In this document: positions 7,897 through 15,332 of the stretch, in pieces
Position numbering within the stretch: the first letter of the stretch is position 1
Layout: every line of letters begins with the position of its first letter
NCBI GenBank assembly: GCA_021736385.1
Contig: JAIPFY010000030.1
Location: 1 to 37,991 of the forward strand
Source of the DNA: Spirochaetia bacterium
GTDB lineage: Bacteria; Spirochaetota; Spirochaetia; CAKZLE01
DNA length: 37,991 bases
Reading direction: 5' to 3'
Notes under the pieces: generated by a model
What the model was told of the DNA's origin: nothing
The model's database searches: none
The model's input: the letters and a program-made list of their open reading frames with translations, nothing else
Position numbers and translations under genes: made by a program

Positions 7897-9768
7897 CTAT
7901 GTGAGATCTTCTTCAGCAGGAGTGAACAGGACAGTCACCAGCTCTGTCCTCTGTACACAGTACGTTCCAGAAGTGACCTGTTCAGGTGTCGGGCGTTCCT
8001 TCAGCGAGCAGATACCGTTTCTGCAGAGAATTCGGTAGACGAACCGGCTGTAGCGTTCAATGAACAGCTCATAGCCAAGCTCCAGCACATCCTCACCATC
8101 GTTCTCATATGCATCCTCATCTGTATATGTATCCTCAAGCAATTCATGAAAGTGCTCGAGGATCTCAAGAGCATAGGTGCGGACAGTGATCCATCGATTA
8201 CCGATGGCATGAAGCATGATCATGGTCATATCCATGATCATACACCCGTCGATATTACCGAAAGGTTTCTGAAACAGGTCTTCCATGTACTGCATCGGGT
8301 CTTCTCTGAAATCTTCCTGTTTCCCGGGATGCCCTACCAGGTTGGAGAAGATGTTCACGCATGTCTCCCAGTCACACACCAGCCAGAGGGGTTCGTCCTC
8401 CGAATGGTTGATGATACGCTCCCTCTGCCACTGAGGCAGGGACAGATGAGGATCAAGAAGATAATCCAGTTCTTTGTCTATGATCGTCTGGGGCAGTCCC
8501 TCTGATGCAAGGAGATTCACATTCGTTCTTTGAGCTCTAAGAATCTCATCCCCTTCATCTCCGAACCTGCGAAGCAGCTCTTCGAACTCAGTAGGATCAC
8601 CACCTTCGATCTGCATCAGGGCATAAAACATCTCCCGCATACGCATAAGGAAATCCTTTCCTCTCAAAAAGGGCTCAATGTAGGAGTCAAAAGGCATGGG
8701 GCAGAAATCGTGGATGCTGGTGAAGCGGTAATAGACTTCTGATACCGAGCCATCCGGTTGGAGATCCCGGGGTACGCCGTCGATATTCAGCTTGATCAGC
8801 TCCCGGGTGAGAAAGAAATCGAACCGGGAGTGGGCAAGCAGCAGGGCTGTCCCGCTCTCATGACACAGCGTGATCTCAGGTTGGGGTGTTCCGGTTGAGA
8901 CCCAGAGTGAACGTTTTTTTGGATTCAGGTTATAGCCTTTCAGGACCTCCGGGGCTGTGTATGCCCTCAGTTCTTCATCGGTCCCCCGATAACTCAACTT
9001 CTCGTAGCCTGGCCTGGTCTCCCGCTTCCACTTCCCGGGTATCTCAGGCAGTTCAGTCAGGGGAAATTCAGCCCAGTAGACGGATTCCGGCTCACCAAAG
9101 GTCACAGGTACGGGATCTGCTGAAATATCGTTGATCTTGAAGAAATCCAGGTACTGTTCCAGGATCAGGGACGTGAGCGATACGGGATTCTGTTCTGGGT
9201 CCTGAAAGCTTCTGGTGTACCAGAGAAAATCCTCGGCAAGCAGGTTGTAACTGAAAATGACATAGATCGACTGGTAACAGACCCCATTGAACATGATACA
9301 GGTGATAAAGAGCTTGTCGGAAACATCTTTTTCTGCCAGGAACCTGGAGAATTTCCGGCTGTAGAGAATCACATCCTCCCCGGTGATCGTGTCCTGCAGA
9401 TGATACGCATCTTCACAAAGAGTATCAGTGATACGGGCTATGATCCAGTGCGGGGCATGGGCCCTGCAGTCGTTGAGCAGCCTCATTGCCTCTGAAGATA
9501 AGATCTTCCGATAGGTCTGCAGGAACTTCGTAAGCGCATAGCGGTCTGAGAGGATGGAAGCAAGTATGAACATCACCAGAAATAACGAGGTGCTTTCGAT
9601 TTCCTGAGGGTCGTCCGCAATTTCGGCAGCCTGTTTCAGCGCCTGATAGACCTCCGAGCTGCGCAGGTATGTTTCGGCAAACTCTTCTGCGAACTCACTG
9701 ATCTCAACGATGTGCTCATCGAATATACTGGCAGCTGCGATTATCTCTTCTGTCGTCGGTGTCTTCAT
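7897..9768 (-). CDS. Uncharacterised 623-residue acidic protein
   Basis: I do not recognise a family. The reading frame is long, uninterrupted and starts at ATG behind TGAGGAGAGACC. The product is acidic and mostly helical at both ends, with a hydrophobic helix around residues 60-80 (TSLFLVMFILASILSDRYAL). A central part has Trp/Tyr-rich strands (ESVYWAEFPLTELPEIPGKW, SLWVSTGTPQPEITL), and a Met/Asp-rich stretch lies near residue 520 (DGCMIMDMTMIMLHAIG). No nuclease, kinase or ATPase motif is visible and no signal peptide is clear. It is the second cargo gene of the repeat-flanked insert, converging with the SWIM gene, so the two may act together or be independent passengers. Confidence 0.75.
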   Translation of the reverse strand: MKTPTTEEIIAAASIFDEHIVEISEFAEEFAETYLRSSEVYQALKQAAEIADDPQEIESTSLFLVMFILASILSDRYALTKFLQTYRKILSSEAMRLLNDCRAHAPHWIIARITDTLCEDAYHLQDTITGEDVILYSRKFSRFLAEKDVSDKLFITCIMFNGVCYQSIYVIFSYNLLAEDFLWYTRSFQDPEQNPVSLTSLILEQYLDFFKINDISADPVPVTFGEPESVYWAEFPLTELPEIPGKWKRETRPGYEKLSYRGTDEELRAYTAPEVLKGYNLNPKKRSLWVSTGTPQPEITLCHESGTALLLAHSRFDFFLTRELIKLNIDGVPRDLQPDGSVSEVYYRFTSIHDFCPMPFDSYIEPFLRGKDFLMRMREMFYALMQIEGGDPTEFEELLRRFGDEGDEILRAQRTNVNLLASEGLPQTIIDKELDYLLDPHLSLPQWQRERIINHSEDEPLWLVCDWETCVNIFSNLVGHPGKQEDFREDPMQYMEDLFQKPFGNIDGCMIMDMTMIMLHAIGNRWITVRTYALEILEHFHELLEDTYTDEDAYENDGEDVLELGYELFIERYSRFVYRILCRNGICSLKERPTPEQVTSGTYCVQRTELVTVLFTPAEEDLT

Positions 9769-10016
9769 GGTCTCTCCTCACGATACCTCGGAGCTCTCGG
9801 GCACTGTCTGCCGACTCCGAGCAGGACTATCCACCCTCTGCCGAAGACAGATCGCACTGGTTCGGATCATCTGCTGATCTGGTCGAACATACGCCACCCG
9901 ATTCCTTTCTCTGATCCTGGTATACAAACCATACGGTATATCATCTCTTTTTTCTACACGCCGCACGGTATCAGGACCTATTTTCCCGAAGCTTCTTATG
10001 CTGATCCCGCATCCAT
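9769..10016. other. Right arm of the insert: upstream region of the 623-residue gene
   Basis: This 248-bp stretch should contain the promoter of the minus-strand gene, but no confident -35/-10 pair was found. It also holds most of the 27-codon stub of the oxidoreductase after the repeat ends. Confidence 0.5.
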
Positions 10017-10054
10017 ATACCGATACCCAGTCCTATCACTGCTGCCCGTCTCAT
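9971..10054 (-). pseudogene. Truncated 5' stub of the Gfo/Idh oxidoreductase gene
   Basis: ATG at 10054 corresponds exactly to the oxidoreductase start in copy 1. The frame encodes the same first 12 residues (MRRAAVIGLGIG), then leaves the repeat at 10017 and runs into unrelated sequence to a TGA at 9971-9973. The leader ORF copy (10051-10092) and ribosome site are also present. It is the remnant left on the operon side of the insertion and shows where the oxidoreductase used to begin. Confidence 0.85.
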
Positions 10055-10111
10055 ACCCTTCTGTACCTCTTCCGCTTTCGTTGTCCGTGCATCAGATGCA
10101 CCTCCTTCATG
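10017..10111. repeat. 95-bp direct repeat, copy 2 (operon-proximal)
   Basis: Identical to 5423-5517. It lies 21 bp after the stop of the amidohydrolase gene (minus strand), the position expected for the ribosome site and start of the next operon gene. Confidence 0.97.
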
Positions 10112-10132
10112 CCGCCGTCTCCCCTACCGGGT

Positions 10133-11062
10133 TCACCAGATTCCCTGCAGCAGCCGCGCGGGATTGGTCTCTTCGATCTCCCTGCAGAGCTCTGCAGGGA
10201 GATTCAGGCACGGCAGTTGCTGAAGTGCAGCACCATCCTTCCAGGGGTAGGGATCGGTGATCTGGCCATCGGTCTCCAGAAAGCAGATCAGCTGACGGGC
10301 AGTCTGCAGATTATCAGAGAGATGCCGGTAGGGAAACAGCTGATCGGTCTCTGAGAAGAACATCGAATCGGTACCGAAGAGAATCCTCCGATGCTCACGC
10401 ATGAAGAACTCCCTAGCCTCTTCCCTCTGCTGAGAGAGGATCCGATAGCACCATCTCCCCGGGGCAGTATCAAGCAGCAGCTCAGGATACTCACTGAGCA
10501 TCCCAGAAAGCTCCTGCAGCCCTCCTGCAAGGAACATCAGATGGGCACAGATGACCTGCACAGCCGGATGCCGTGCCAGAAACGAGCCGAACGAGTCGAT
10601 GTACTCCCTGAAGGTGGGCAGCTGTGATCCATAGATACCCCCGGATTCCCAGAACTCCGGCGGGTCTGCGACGTGAACGAGTACCGGCATCCCCAACTCA
10701 CCCGCAGTCTCTACCGCATCGGCGATGGGTCTGCTGAGGAGATCCATCCCGATCTGCTGTTCGACAAGCGGTTTGCCGATCCAGAGTTTGAGACCGAAGA
10801 ACCCCTGTTCCTTGAGGGTACGGACCTGAGCAGATGTATCAAAAGAACCCCGTCTCCAGTCCCGGTAATCAAGACAGCCGAACCCGACATACCGATCAGG
10901 GCGCCTGCGCAAGGCATGGAGGATCGCCGCATTATAGGTCCCGATCTGCAGATCGGGAAGCGACACCAGTGCACAGCGGGTGATCCCCAGCGCATCGCAA
11001 TACGCCTCGAGCTCTGCATACCGTGCAGTGCTGCAGAGGTGCACATGGGTATCGATCATCAC
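10133..11062 (-). CDS. Amidohydrolase-2 family (TIM-barrel) metal-dependent hydrolase
   Basis: This 309-residue protein has the amidohydrolase-2 layout: an N-terminal HxH (MIDTHVHL, H6/H8), K92 in GLKLWIG, H130 in LVHVADP, H174 in ICAHLMF and D232 in FGTDS, all positions where this superfamily binds one or two metal ions. Members hydrolyse lactones or amides or decarboxylate acids. In a sugar operon with a dehydrogenase a lactonase-like role is reasonable but not shown. Either GTG at 11062 or ATG at 11059 may start it; both overlap the TGA of the preceding gene. A 28-bp perfect palindrome (10176-10203) lies inside its last codons. The gene ends 21 bp before repeat copy 2. Confidence 0.85.
   Translation of the reverse strand: MMIDTHVHLCSTARYAELEAYCDALGITRCALVSLPDLQIGTYNAAILHALRRRPDRYVGFGCLDYRDWRRGSFDTSAQVRTLKEQGFFGLKLWIGKPLVEQQIGMDLLSRPIADAVETAGELGMPVLVHVADPPEFWESGGIYGSQLPTFREYIDSFGSFLARHPAVQVICAHLMFLAGGLQELSGMLSEYPELLLDTAPGRWCYRILSQQREEAREFFMREHRRILFGTDSMFFSETDQLFPYRHLSDNLQTARQLICFLETDGQITDPYPWKDGAALQQLPCLNLPAELCREIEETNPARLLQGIW
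10176..10203. repeat. 28-bp perfect palindrome inside the end of the amidohydrolase gene
   Basis: The 28 bases equal their own reverse complement (centre CTGCAGAGCTCTGCAG). By simple chance a palindrome this long is expected about 0.00014 times in a window of this size. It encodes part of LPAELCREI and ends about 70 bp before the insertion boundary. Confidence 0.9.
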
Positions 11063-11898
11063 TGCAGAGCGAACTCTGGCACCGCCCCTACCACCGGGGT
11101 GATACAGTAGGAGAGTGCTTCATGCCCCCTGAGCAGGGTGACAGGGAACTCCGTGGTCCTCTCGAGCAGCAGGGCCTTACGCAGCACCGCCGCCTGCCAG
11201 GGGCGGTTGAAGTAGAGCTCGATCTTCCGCGATCCATGGATCGCGTGCATGCCGATGGTCACCGCCCTGTGCGGGACCTCGTCATAGGCACCACGCAGGG
11301 CGGTATTGGCATTGATCGTCACCGTCTGCGGAGTCAACTCCACCGTTCGGGTCGGGAGCCTGAGAAACTCCTCAGGTGTTATCGAATCAGAGGGGATGGG
11401 TTCATTGAACGCCACATGACCAACGATACCCACCCCTGCCTGACAGAGATCGACACCACCGAGCGCTTCGATAGCCGCATCATAGGACTCAGGATCATCA
11501 GGGTCGGGGAAGTGGATATGATCACCGGACAGCCCATAGCACTCGGGCATGGGCCCTGTGAGCTCACGGGCGATGAATCCCCTGAAAGAGAGCGGGCTGC
11601 TGCTGTCGATACAGGCAGCGGTAGTATCATCGAGGTACTCATCCATGAAGAACAGATGCACCTCCGAGAGATCCAGAGCCCTGAAGGAGAGCAGCGTGAT
11701 GAACCTCCGGTACTGAAAGACCGGCCCCACAGGCATGATGCAGACCGTCGGTCTGCCGAGCAGGTTGTTCTGCTCGATCTCCCGATAGAGCGAAAGAGCC
11801 ATCCGGTAGTAGAGATCCACATCTGTTTCCACTTCGGTGATCTCTGCACCGGTAAGCTCCCGCAGTGCTGTGACCGTCTTCGTATACATCGCTCTCAT
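11059..11898 (-). CDS. NagB/6-phosphogluconolactonase-family protein, divergent
   Basis: About 279 residues with the glucosamine-6-phosphate deaminase fold signature: HLFFMDEYL (D86, equivalent to NagB D72) and GHVAFNEP (H161 and E166, equivalent to H143 and E148). Two hallmarks are lost. The NagB Asp141 before the GH is Val159 (GIVGH instead of NDGH), and the phosphate-binding glycine/Ser/Thr loop near the N terminus is replaced by MPVGPVFQY. It is therefore unlikely to be an ordinary GlcN-6-P deaminase and may act on a non-phosphorylated sugar. Start 11898 is preferred because AAGGAG lies 7 nt upstream; the ATG at 11904 is only 1 nt from it. The gene follows the ABC permeases and overlaps the amidohydrolase gene. 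Confidence 0.8.
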   Translation of the reverse strand: MRAMYTKTVTALRELTGAEITEVETDVDLYYRMALSLYREIEQNNLLGRPTVCIMPVGPVFQYRRFITLLSFRALDLSEVHLFFMDEYLDDTTAACIDSSSPLSFRGFIARELTGPMPECYGLSGDHIHFPDPDDPESYDAAIEALGGVDLCQAGVGIVGHVAFNEPIPSDSITPEEFLRLPTRTVELTPQTVTINANTALRGAYDEVPHRAVTIGMHAIHGSRKIELYFNRPWQAAVLRKALLLERTTEFPVTLLRGHEALSYCITPVVGAVPEFALQ

Positions 11899-11987
11899 CT
11901 CCATGCTCCTTATCTGCAGTGTGCCAGAAAGCCGATCGATCGACCCGTGCTTCGCAGGAAGAGAGGCTCTCTGATACCTGCTGTCTC

Positions 11988-12839
11988 CTACCCTTTGACC
12001 GCGCCCGACGTCATTCCGCTGATGATCCTGTCATGCAGGAAGATATATACGATGATCGTCGGCAGCATCGTGATGACGATGGCCGCCAGCATACTGGTAT
12101 AATCGGTGACGAACTGGCTCTTGAAGAACCTGATACCCAGCTGCAGGGTCCTCGAGGACTCCGAGGAGGTCAGCAGCATCGCATAGGTGAACTCATTCCA
12201 GCAGTAGATGAACATGAAGGTCCCTGCAGTCACCAGTCCGGGCTTTGTCAGCGGGAAGACGATCTTGGTGAACCGCTGTGCGAAGGAACAGCCGTCTATG
12301 ACCGCAGCCTCTTCCAATTCGATGGGGATGGAACCCATGAACCCATGGATCAGGAATACCGAGATCGGGATGTTGATCGCCGCATAGGTCAGGATCAGTC
12401 CCGGCAGTGAATCATAGATACCGAGGGTGCTGACGATCTTGAAATAGGGGACCATCAGAGCGATGATGGGGATCAGCACACCCGCCAGGATCACGTTCAG
12501 CAACGCTTCATTGAAACGGAACTTCTCTCGTGAGATCGCAAAAGCTCCCATGGCCGAGACCAGGATGTTCAACCCGGTGGTACTCACCGCGACGATCACG
12601 GAGTTGAGGAACAGCCGGGGAAGACCTCCCATCTGTATTGCTTTGGCATAGTTCTGGAACTGCCAGACTGAAGGCAGCGAGAAGGGCTGGGTCTCGAACT
12701 CGAAGTTCGTCTTGAACGATGAGATGGTGAGCCAGATGATCGGTACCACTGTCATGAACAGGAACAGCAGGATATAGAACCACTTACCGATCTTCGCCAG
12801 AATATCTACCAATGTCAGTTCTTTTGTCAGACTACTCAT
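11988..12839 (-). CDS. CUT1 sugar ABC transporter permease (MalG type)
   Basis: This 283-residue inner-membrane protein has six predicted transmembrane helices, an N-terminal helix followed by a periplasmic loop (SFKTNFEFETQPFSLP), and the MalG/EAA loop EEAAVIDGCSFAQRFTKIVFPL about 90 residues from the end, which docks the ATPase. It pairs with the MalF-type permease 9 bp upstream. No cognate ATPase is encoded nearby; CUT1 systems often share a housekeeping MsmK/UgpC-type ATPase. Confidence 0.93.
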   Translation of the reverse strand: MSSLTKELTLVDILAKIGKWFYILLFLFMTVVPIIWLTISSFKTNFEFETQPFSLPSVWQFQNYAKAIQMGGLPRLFLNSVIVAVSTTGLNILVSAMGAFAISREKFRFNEALLNVILAGVLIPIIALMVPYFKIVSTLGIYDSLPGLILTYAAINIPISVFLIHGFMGSIPIELEEAAVIDGCSFAQRFTKIVFPLTKPGLVTAGTFMFIYCWNEFTYAMLLTSSESSRTLQLGIRFFKSQFVTDYTSMLAAIVITMLPTIIVYIFLHDRIISGMTSGAVKG

Positions 12840-12848
12840 ATCATCTCC

Positions 12849-13730
12849 CTACTGTACCGAATCGGATGTATTATCATTTCTGCTGAACAGCCATCTGATC
12901 AGTGCGATGGTCGCCCCTCCGAAGATGATGAGGATCGATCCTATCGCGTTTGCCTCACCATAGTTCAATGCACCGAGATTTCGGTACAGGAGTATTCCCA
13001 TGACCGAAGTGGCATGTGCAGGACCGCCGTTGGTCATGAGGTAGGTGGACTCGAAGTGTCTCATCCCATAGGCAAGAGCAAGGGTCATCGTAGTGATCAG
13101 GATACCCTTGAGCATGGGGATCGTGATGTGCCGCTCCTGCTGGAAGATATTCGCACCGTCGATCTCTGCCGCCTCATAGTAGGATTCGGAGATTCCCATA
13201 CGTGAGGCGAGGATGACGATCATGAAGTACCCGATATAGAAGATCTGCTGGATGATGACCGCAGGGAAGGCCGTGGTCATGTTACCCAGCCAGTTCCTGG
13301 TGAGTCCCGACATCCCGGCCAGCTCAAGGAAGCTGTTGAGGATACCATGTTCCGCATTGTAGATCGCCAACCACATCATGGCCAGAGCGACCTGGGATAT
13401 GACATTGGGCAAAAAGTAGACAGTCCTGAACATCTTCCAGCCCTTTGGCTTCCTCGCAAGGATCATAGCCATCCCAGCAGCAAGCGGGATCTGCACGAAG
13501 CCGAGGACCAGTGCCCAGGTGATATTATTACCCAGCGAAGTCCTGAATGTCTCATCCCCGAACAGACCCAGATAATTGTCAAGCCCGCTGAACTCCATCG
13601 CCCCGATACCGTTCCAGTCGGTAAAACTCGTCACGAAGACGAAACCCAGAGGATAGACGAAGTAGGCAACGAAGAGTACGAGTACCGGTGCCAGGAACAG
13701 CAGGATCTGCTTCCAGTTCTTATTTCTCAT
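12849..13730 (-). CDS. CUT1 sugar ABC transporter permease (MalF type)
   Basis: A 293-residue membrane protein with six helices, starting MRNKNWKQILLFLAPVLVLF and including the EAA loop (YYEAAEIDGANIFQQERHITIPML). The start at 13730 is preferred over an upstream in-frame ATG because the upstream codons run into the intergenic hairpin and the N terminus then matches the family (short basic tail, first helix). With the MalG-type partner and the binding protein it forms the importer of the regulon. A hairpin at 13751-13782 separates it from the binding-protein gene. Confidence 0.93.
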   Translation of the reverse strand: MRNKNWKQILLFLAPVLVLFVAYFVYPLGFVFVTSFTDWNGIGAMEFSGLDNYLGLFGDETFRTSLGNNITWALVLGFVQIPLAAGMAMILARKPKGWKMFRTVYFLPNVISQVALAMMWLAIYNAEHGILNSFLELAGMSGLTRNWLGNMTTAFPAVIIQQIFYIGYFMIVILASRMGISESYYEAAEIDGANIFQQERHITIPMLKGILITTMTLALAYGMRHFESTYLMTNGGPAHATSVMGILLYRNLGALNYGEANAIGSILIIFGGATIALIRWLFSRNDNTSDSVQ

Positions 13731-13750
13731 GAACCCCACCTTTTTTAAGA

Positions 13751-13782
13751 AAGAAGACCCAGGAGGGTTCCAGGGTCTTCTT
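13751..13782 (-). terminator. Hairpin between binding-protein and permease genes (attenuator-like)
   Basis: Stem AAGAAGACCC / GGGTCTTCTT with a 12-nt loop, followed on the minus strand by a T/A-rich stretch. It sits in the 95-bp gap after the binding-protein stop. Such hairpins commonly protect the 3' end or partly end transcription, so binding protein exceeds permease; this role is inference. Confidence 0.6.
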
Positions 13783-13825
13783 TTCACATATCATGTTAAT
13801 CGCAAGCTTCTGAAGATTCCTCTTC

Positions 13826-15097
13826 TTATCTGATCTTATCGGCGATCTGCTGTACGAACTCTTCAGGTGTTGCCCTGCCGAGAGCCATCTTGGCCAGTGC
13901 CTGACCGAATTCAGCTACCACATCGGTGGTGAAGTTGAACTGGAAGTGGCTGTTCACGAACGAAGCGTCATTGACGGCATTCATGAACTGGGCCTGGAGC
14001 TGGTCGACCTTCTCACCTGCTGCAACGCTGTATTTGACTGCGAACATGGCGCCTGAATCAAAAGCGATGGCTTTCACGTTCTCAGGTTTCGTCATCCATC
14101 TCATGAAAGCGACGACTGCCTCTTTCTTTCTCGGGTCATCGGTGTACCCTGCTGCAAGGTTCGTCTGGGGGAACCCGATCTGAGCGCCGCTGAACGCTGC
14201 ACCAGGAGCGGGACCGATCTTGGTTGCCGCATAGACATCAGGAGCATCTGATCTGACTCGCCCGATGTACCAGGGTCCATTGATGAACATCGCCGATCTG
14301 CCTGCCAGGAAATGGCCTCCAGCTACACCGGCATCTCCACCGACTGCGTCTTTTGAGGTATTGCCGTCTGCATACATCATCTGGAGGATCTCTGCTGCCT
14401 GTACGAACACAGGATCAGTGATAGGCTTGTCCCAGACCTTCGGTCCGCCGAGACTTGCAGCGATATGAGAGAACCAGAGCATGGAGGTCCATGCGTTCGT
14501 TCCACCGGTCATCTGACTGGTGGGGATGAATCCTGCTGCCTTGATCTTCTCTGCTGCAGCGAAGAATTCGTCATAGGTAGCGGGGATGCTCTTCACACCG
14601 GCAGCTTCCATGATGTCCATGTTGTACCATACCGGAGTATATCCGACTTCGAAGGGGACAGACTTGGTCTCACCCTTGATGGTAGCACCTTCGATGGAGC
14701 CTGAAACGAAGTTATCACCCCAGTCGCCTGCCAGTTCAGCAGAGAAATCCATCAGAAGGTCCTTGCCTTCGTAGAAGGAGAACGAGGTGGGATCGGGGTT
14801 GAATACGAACAGATCAGGTACGACCCCTGCTGCGATCTGTGAATTGAGTTTGTTCCTGTAGGCATCGTAGTCAGGGTTAGCCTCAATGACCACCTGATAC
14901 TTCCCTGCATACATCTCATTGAACTCATCTACCAGAGCAGCTACGGTGGCTGCCTTCGAGTCTTCACCGACCCAGATGGTCGGCCATTTCAATACTATCT
15001 CCTGATCGCCTGTCTCCTGTCCGCCTGCAGCCCAGATCATTCCCGGCAGAGCGAAAAGAACCAACGCAAGAATCAATATAATCCTTTTTGTCCTCAT
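13826..15097 (-). CDS. CUT1 sugar ABC transporter substrate-binding protein
   Basis: This 423-residue family-1 solute-binding protein begins with a signal peptide (MRTKRIILILALVLFALPGMIWA) and a mature start AGGQETG, the spirochaete-style junction without a lipobox Cys. The body has the usual ABC sugar-binder features, LNSQIAAGVVPDLFVFNP near residue 95 and GPWYIGRVR near residue 265. It would bind the substrate in the periplasm and deliver it to the two permeases. Its promoter at 15118-15162 carries the shared operator. The ligand is unknown; by regulon logic it should be a glycoside cleaved by the GH31 enzyme. Confidence 0.93.
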   Translation of the reverse strand: MRTKRIILILALVLFALPGMIWAAGGQETGDQEIVLKWPTIWVGEDSKAATVAALVDEFNEMYAGKYQVVIEANPDYDAYRNKLNSQIAAGVVPDLFVFNPDPTSFSFYEGKDLLMDFSAELAGDWGDNFVSGSIEGATIKGETKSVPFEVGYTPVWYNMDIMEAAGVKSIPATYDEFFAAAEKIKAAGFIPTSQMTGGTNAWTSMLWFSHIAASLGGPKVWDKPITDPVFVQAAEILQMMYADGNTSKDAVGGDAGVAGGHFLAGRSAMFINGPWYIGRVRSDAPDVYAATKIGPAPGAAFSGAQIGFPQTNLAAGYTDDPRKKEAVVAFMRWMTKPENVKAIAFDSGAMFAVKYSVAAGEKVDQLQAQFMNAVNDASFVNSHFQFNFTTDVVAEFGQALAKMALGRATPEEFVQQIADKIR

Positions 15098-15117
15098 ACT
15101 ATTCTCCTTTTCTATTT

Positions 15118-15162
15118 TTTCTTACACTAAGTAAGTAAAGCACACGAACGAACGGTTGTCAA
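15118..15162 (-). promoter_or_regulatory. Promoter with palindromic operator, site B (ABC importer operon)
   Basis: On the minus strand TTGACA (15157-15162) is 17 bp from TTTACT (15134-15139), which lies at the edge of the palindrome TTACTTAC-TTAGT-GTAAGAAA (15118-15138), 15 of 16 arm positions as in site C. The layout is the same as at 4267-4311. The remaining 170 bp up to the ROK stop at 15333 hold only a weak 6-bp hairpin (15175-15193). Confidence 0.82.
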
Positions 15163-15332
15163 CTTTTTTTGTATCCTGACGATCAAGGTCAGGAATGACC
15201 TGCAGTACATATGATAGGTATAGGCTTGATGGATGCTGCTCGTACAGTCAGTATATCATAGAGAGCGCTCACCCGTCAGGGTTAGTTCATGAAAAATTCC
15301 AGGCTGGGTGTACACCGCTACTAGTGGTCGCT

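Larger units (their letters stand above)
5518..10111. mobile_element. Putative inserted element, two-gene cargo, bounded by 95-bp direct repeats
   Basis: The repeat unit of 4594 bp (5518 to 10111) separates the amidohydrolase gene from the oxidoreductase gene. Removing one unit would join them with about 70 bp between, as expected for neighbouring operon genes. The element carries two convergent genes, a SWIM zinc-finger protein and a 623-residue unknown. It has no transposase or integrase, and I see no terminal inverted repeats. A 95-bp duplication is far longer than a transposon target duplication, so integration by site-specific or homologous recombination that rebuilt the 5' end of the target gene is the best reading. 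Confidence 0.6.

Noticed and set aside
5423-10111. Insertion as a classical IS element or transposon
   Set aside because: No transposase, no terminal inverted repeats, and a 95-bp duplication is much too long for a target-site duplication.
15175-15193. CCTGAC/GTCAGG hairpin as terminator of the ROK gene
   Set aside because: The stem is only 6 bp and on the minus strand is followed by A-rich, not T-rich, sequence.
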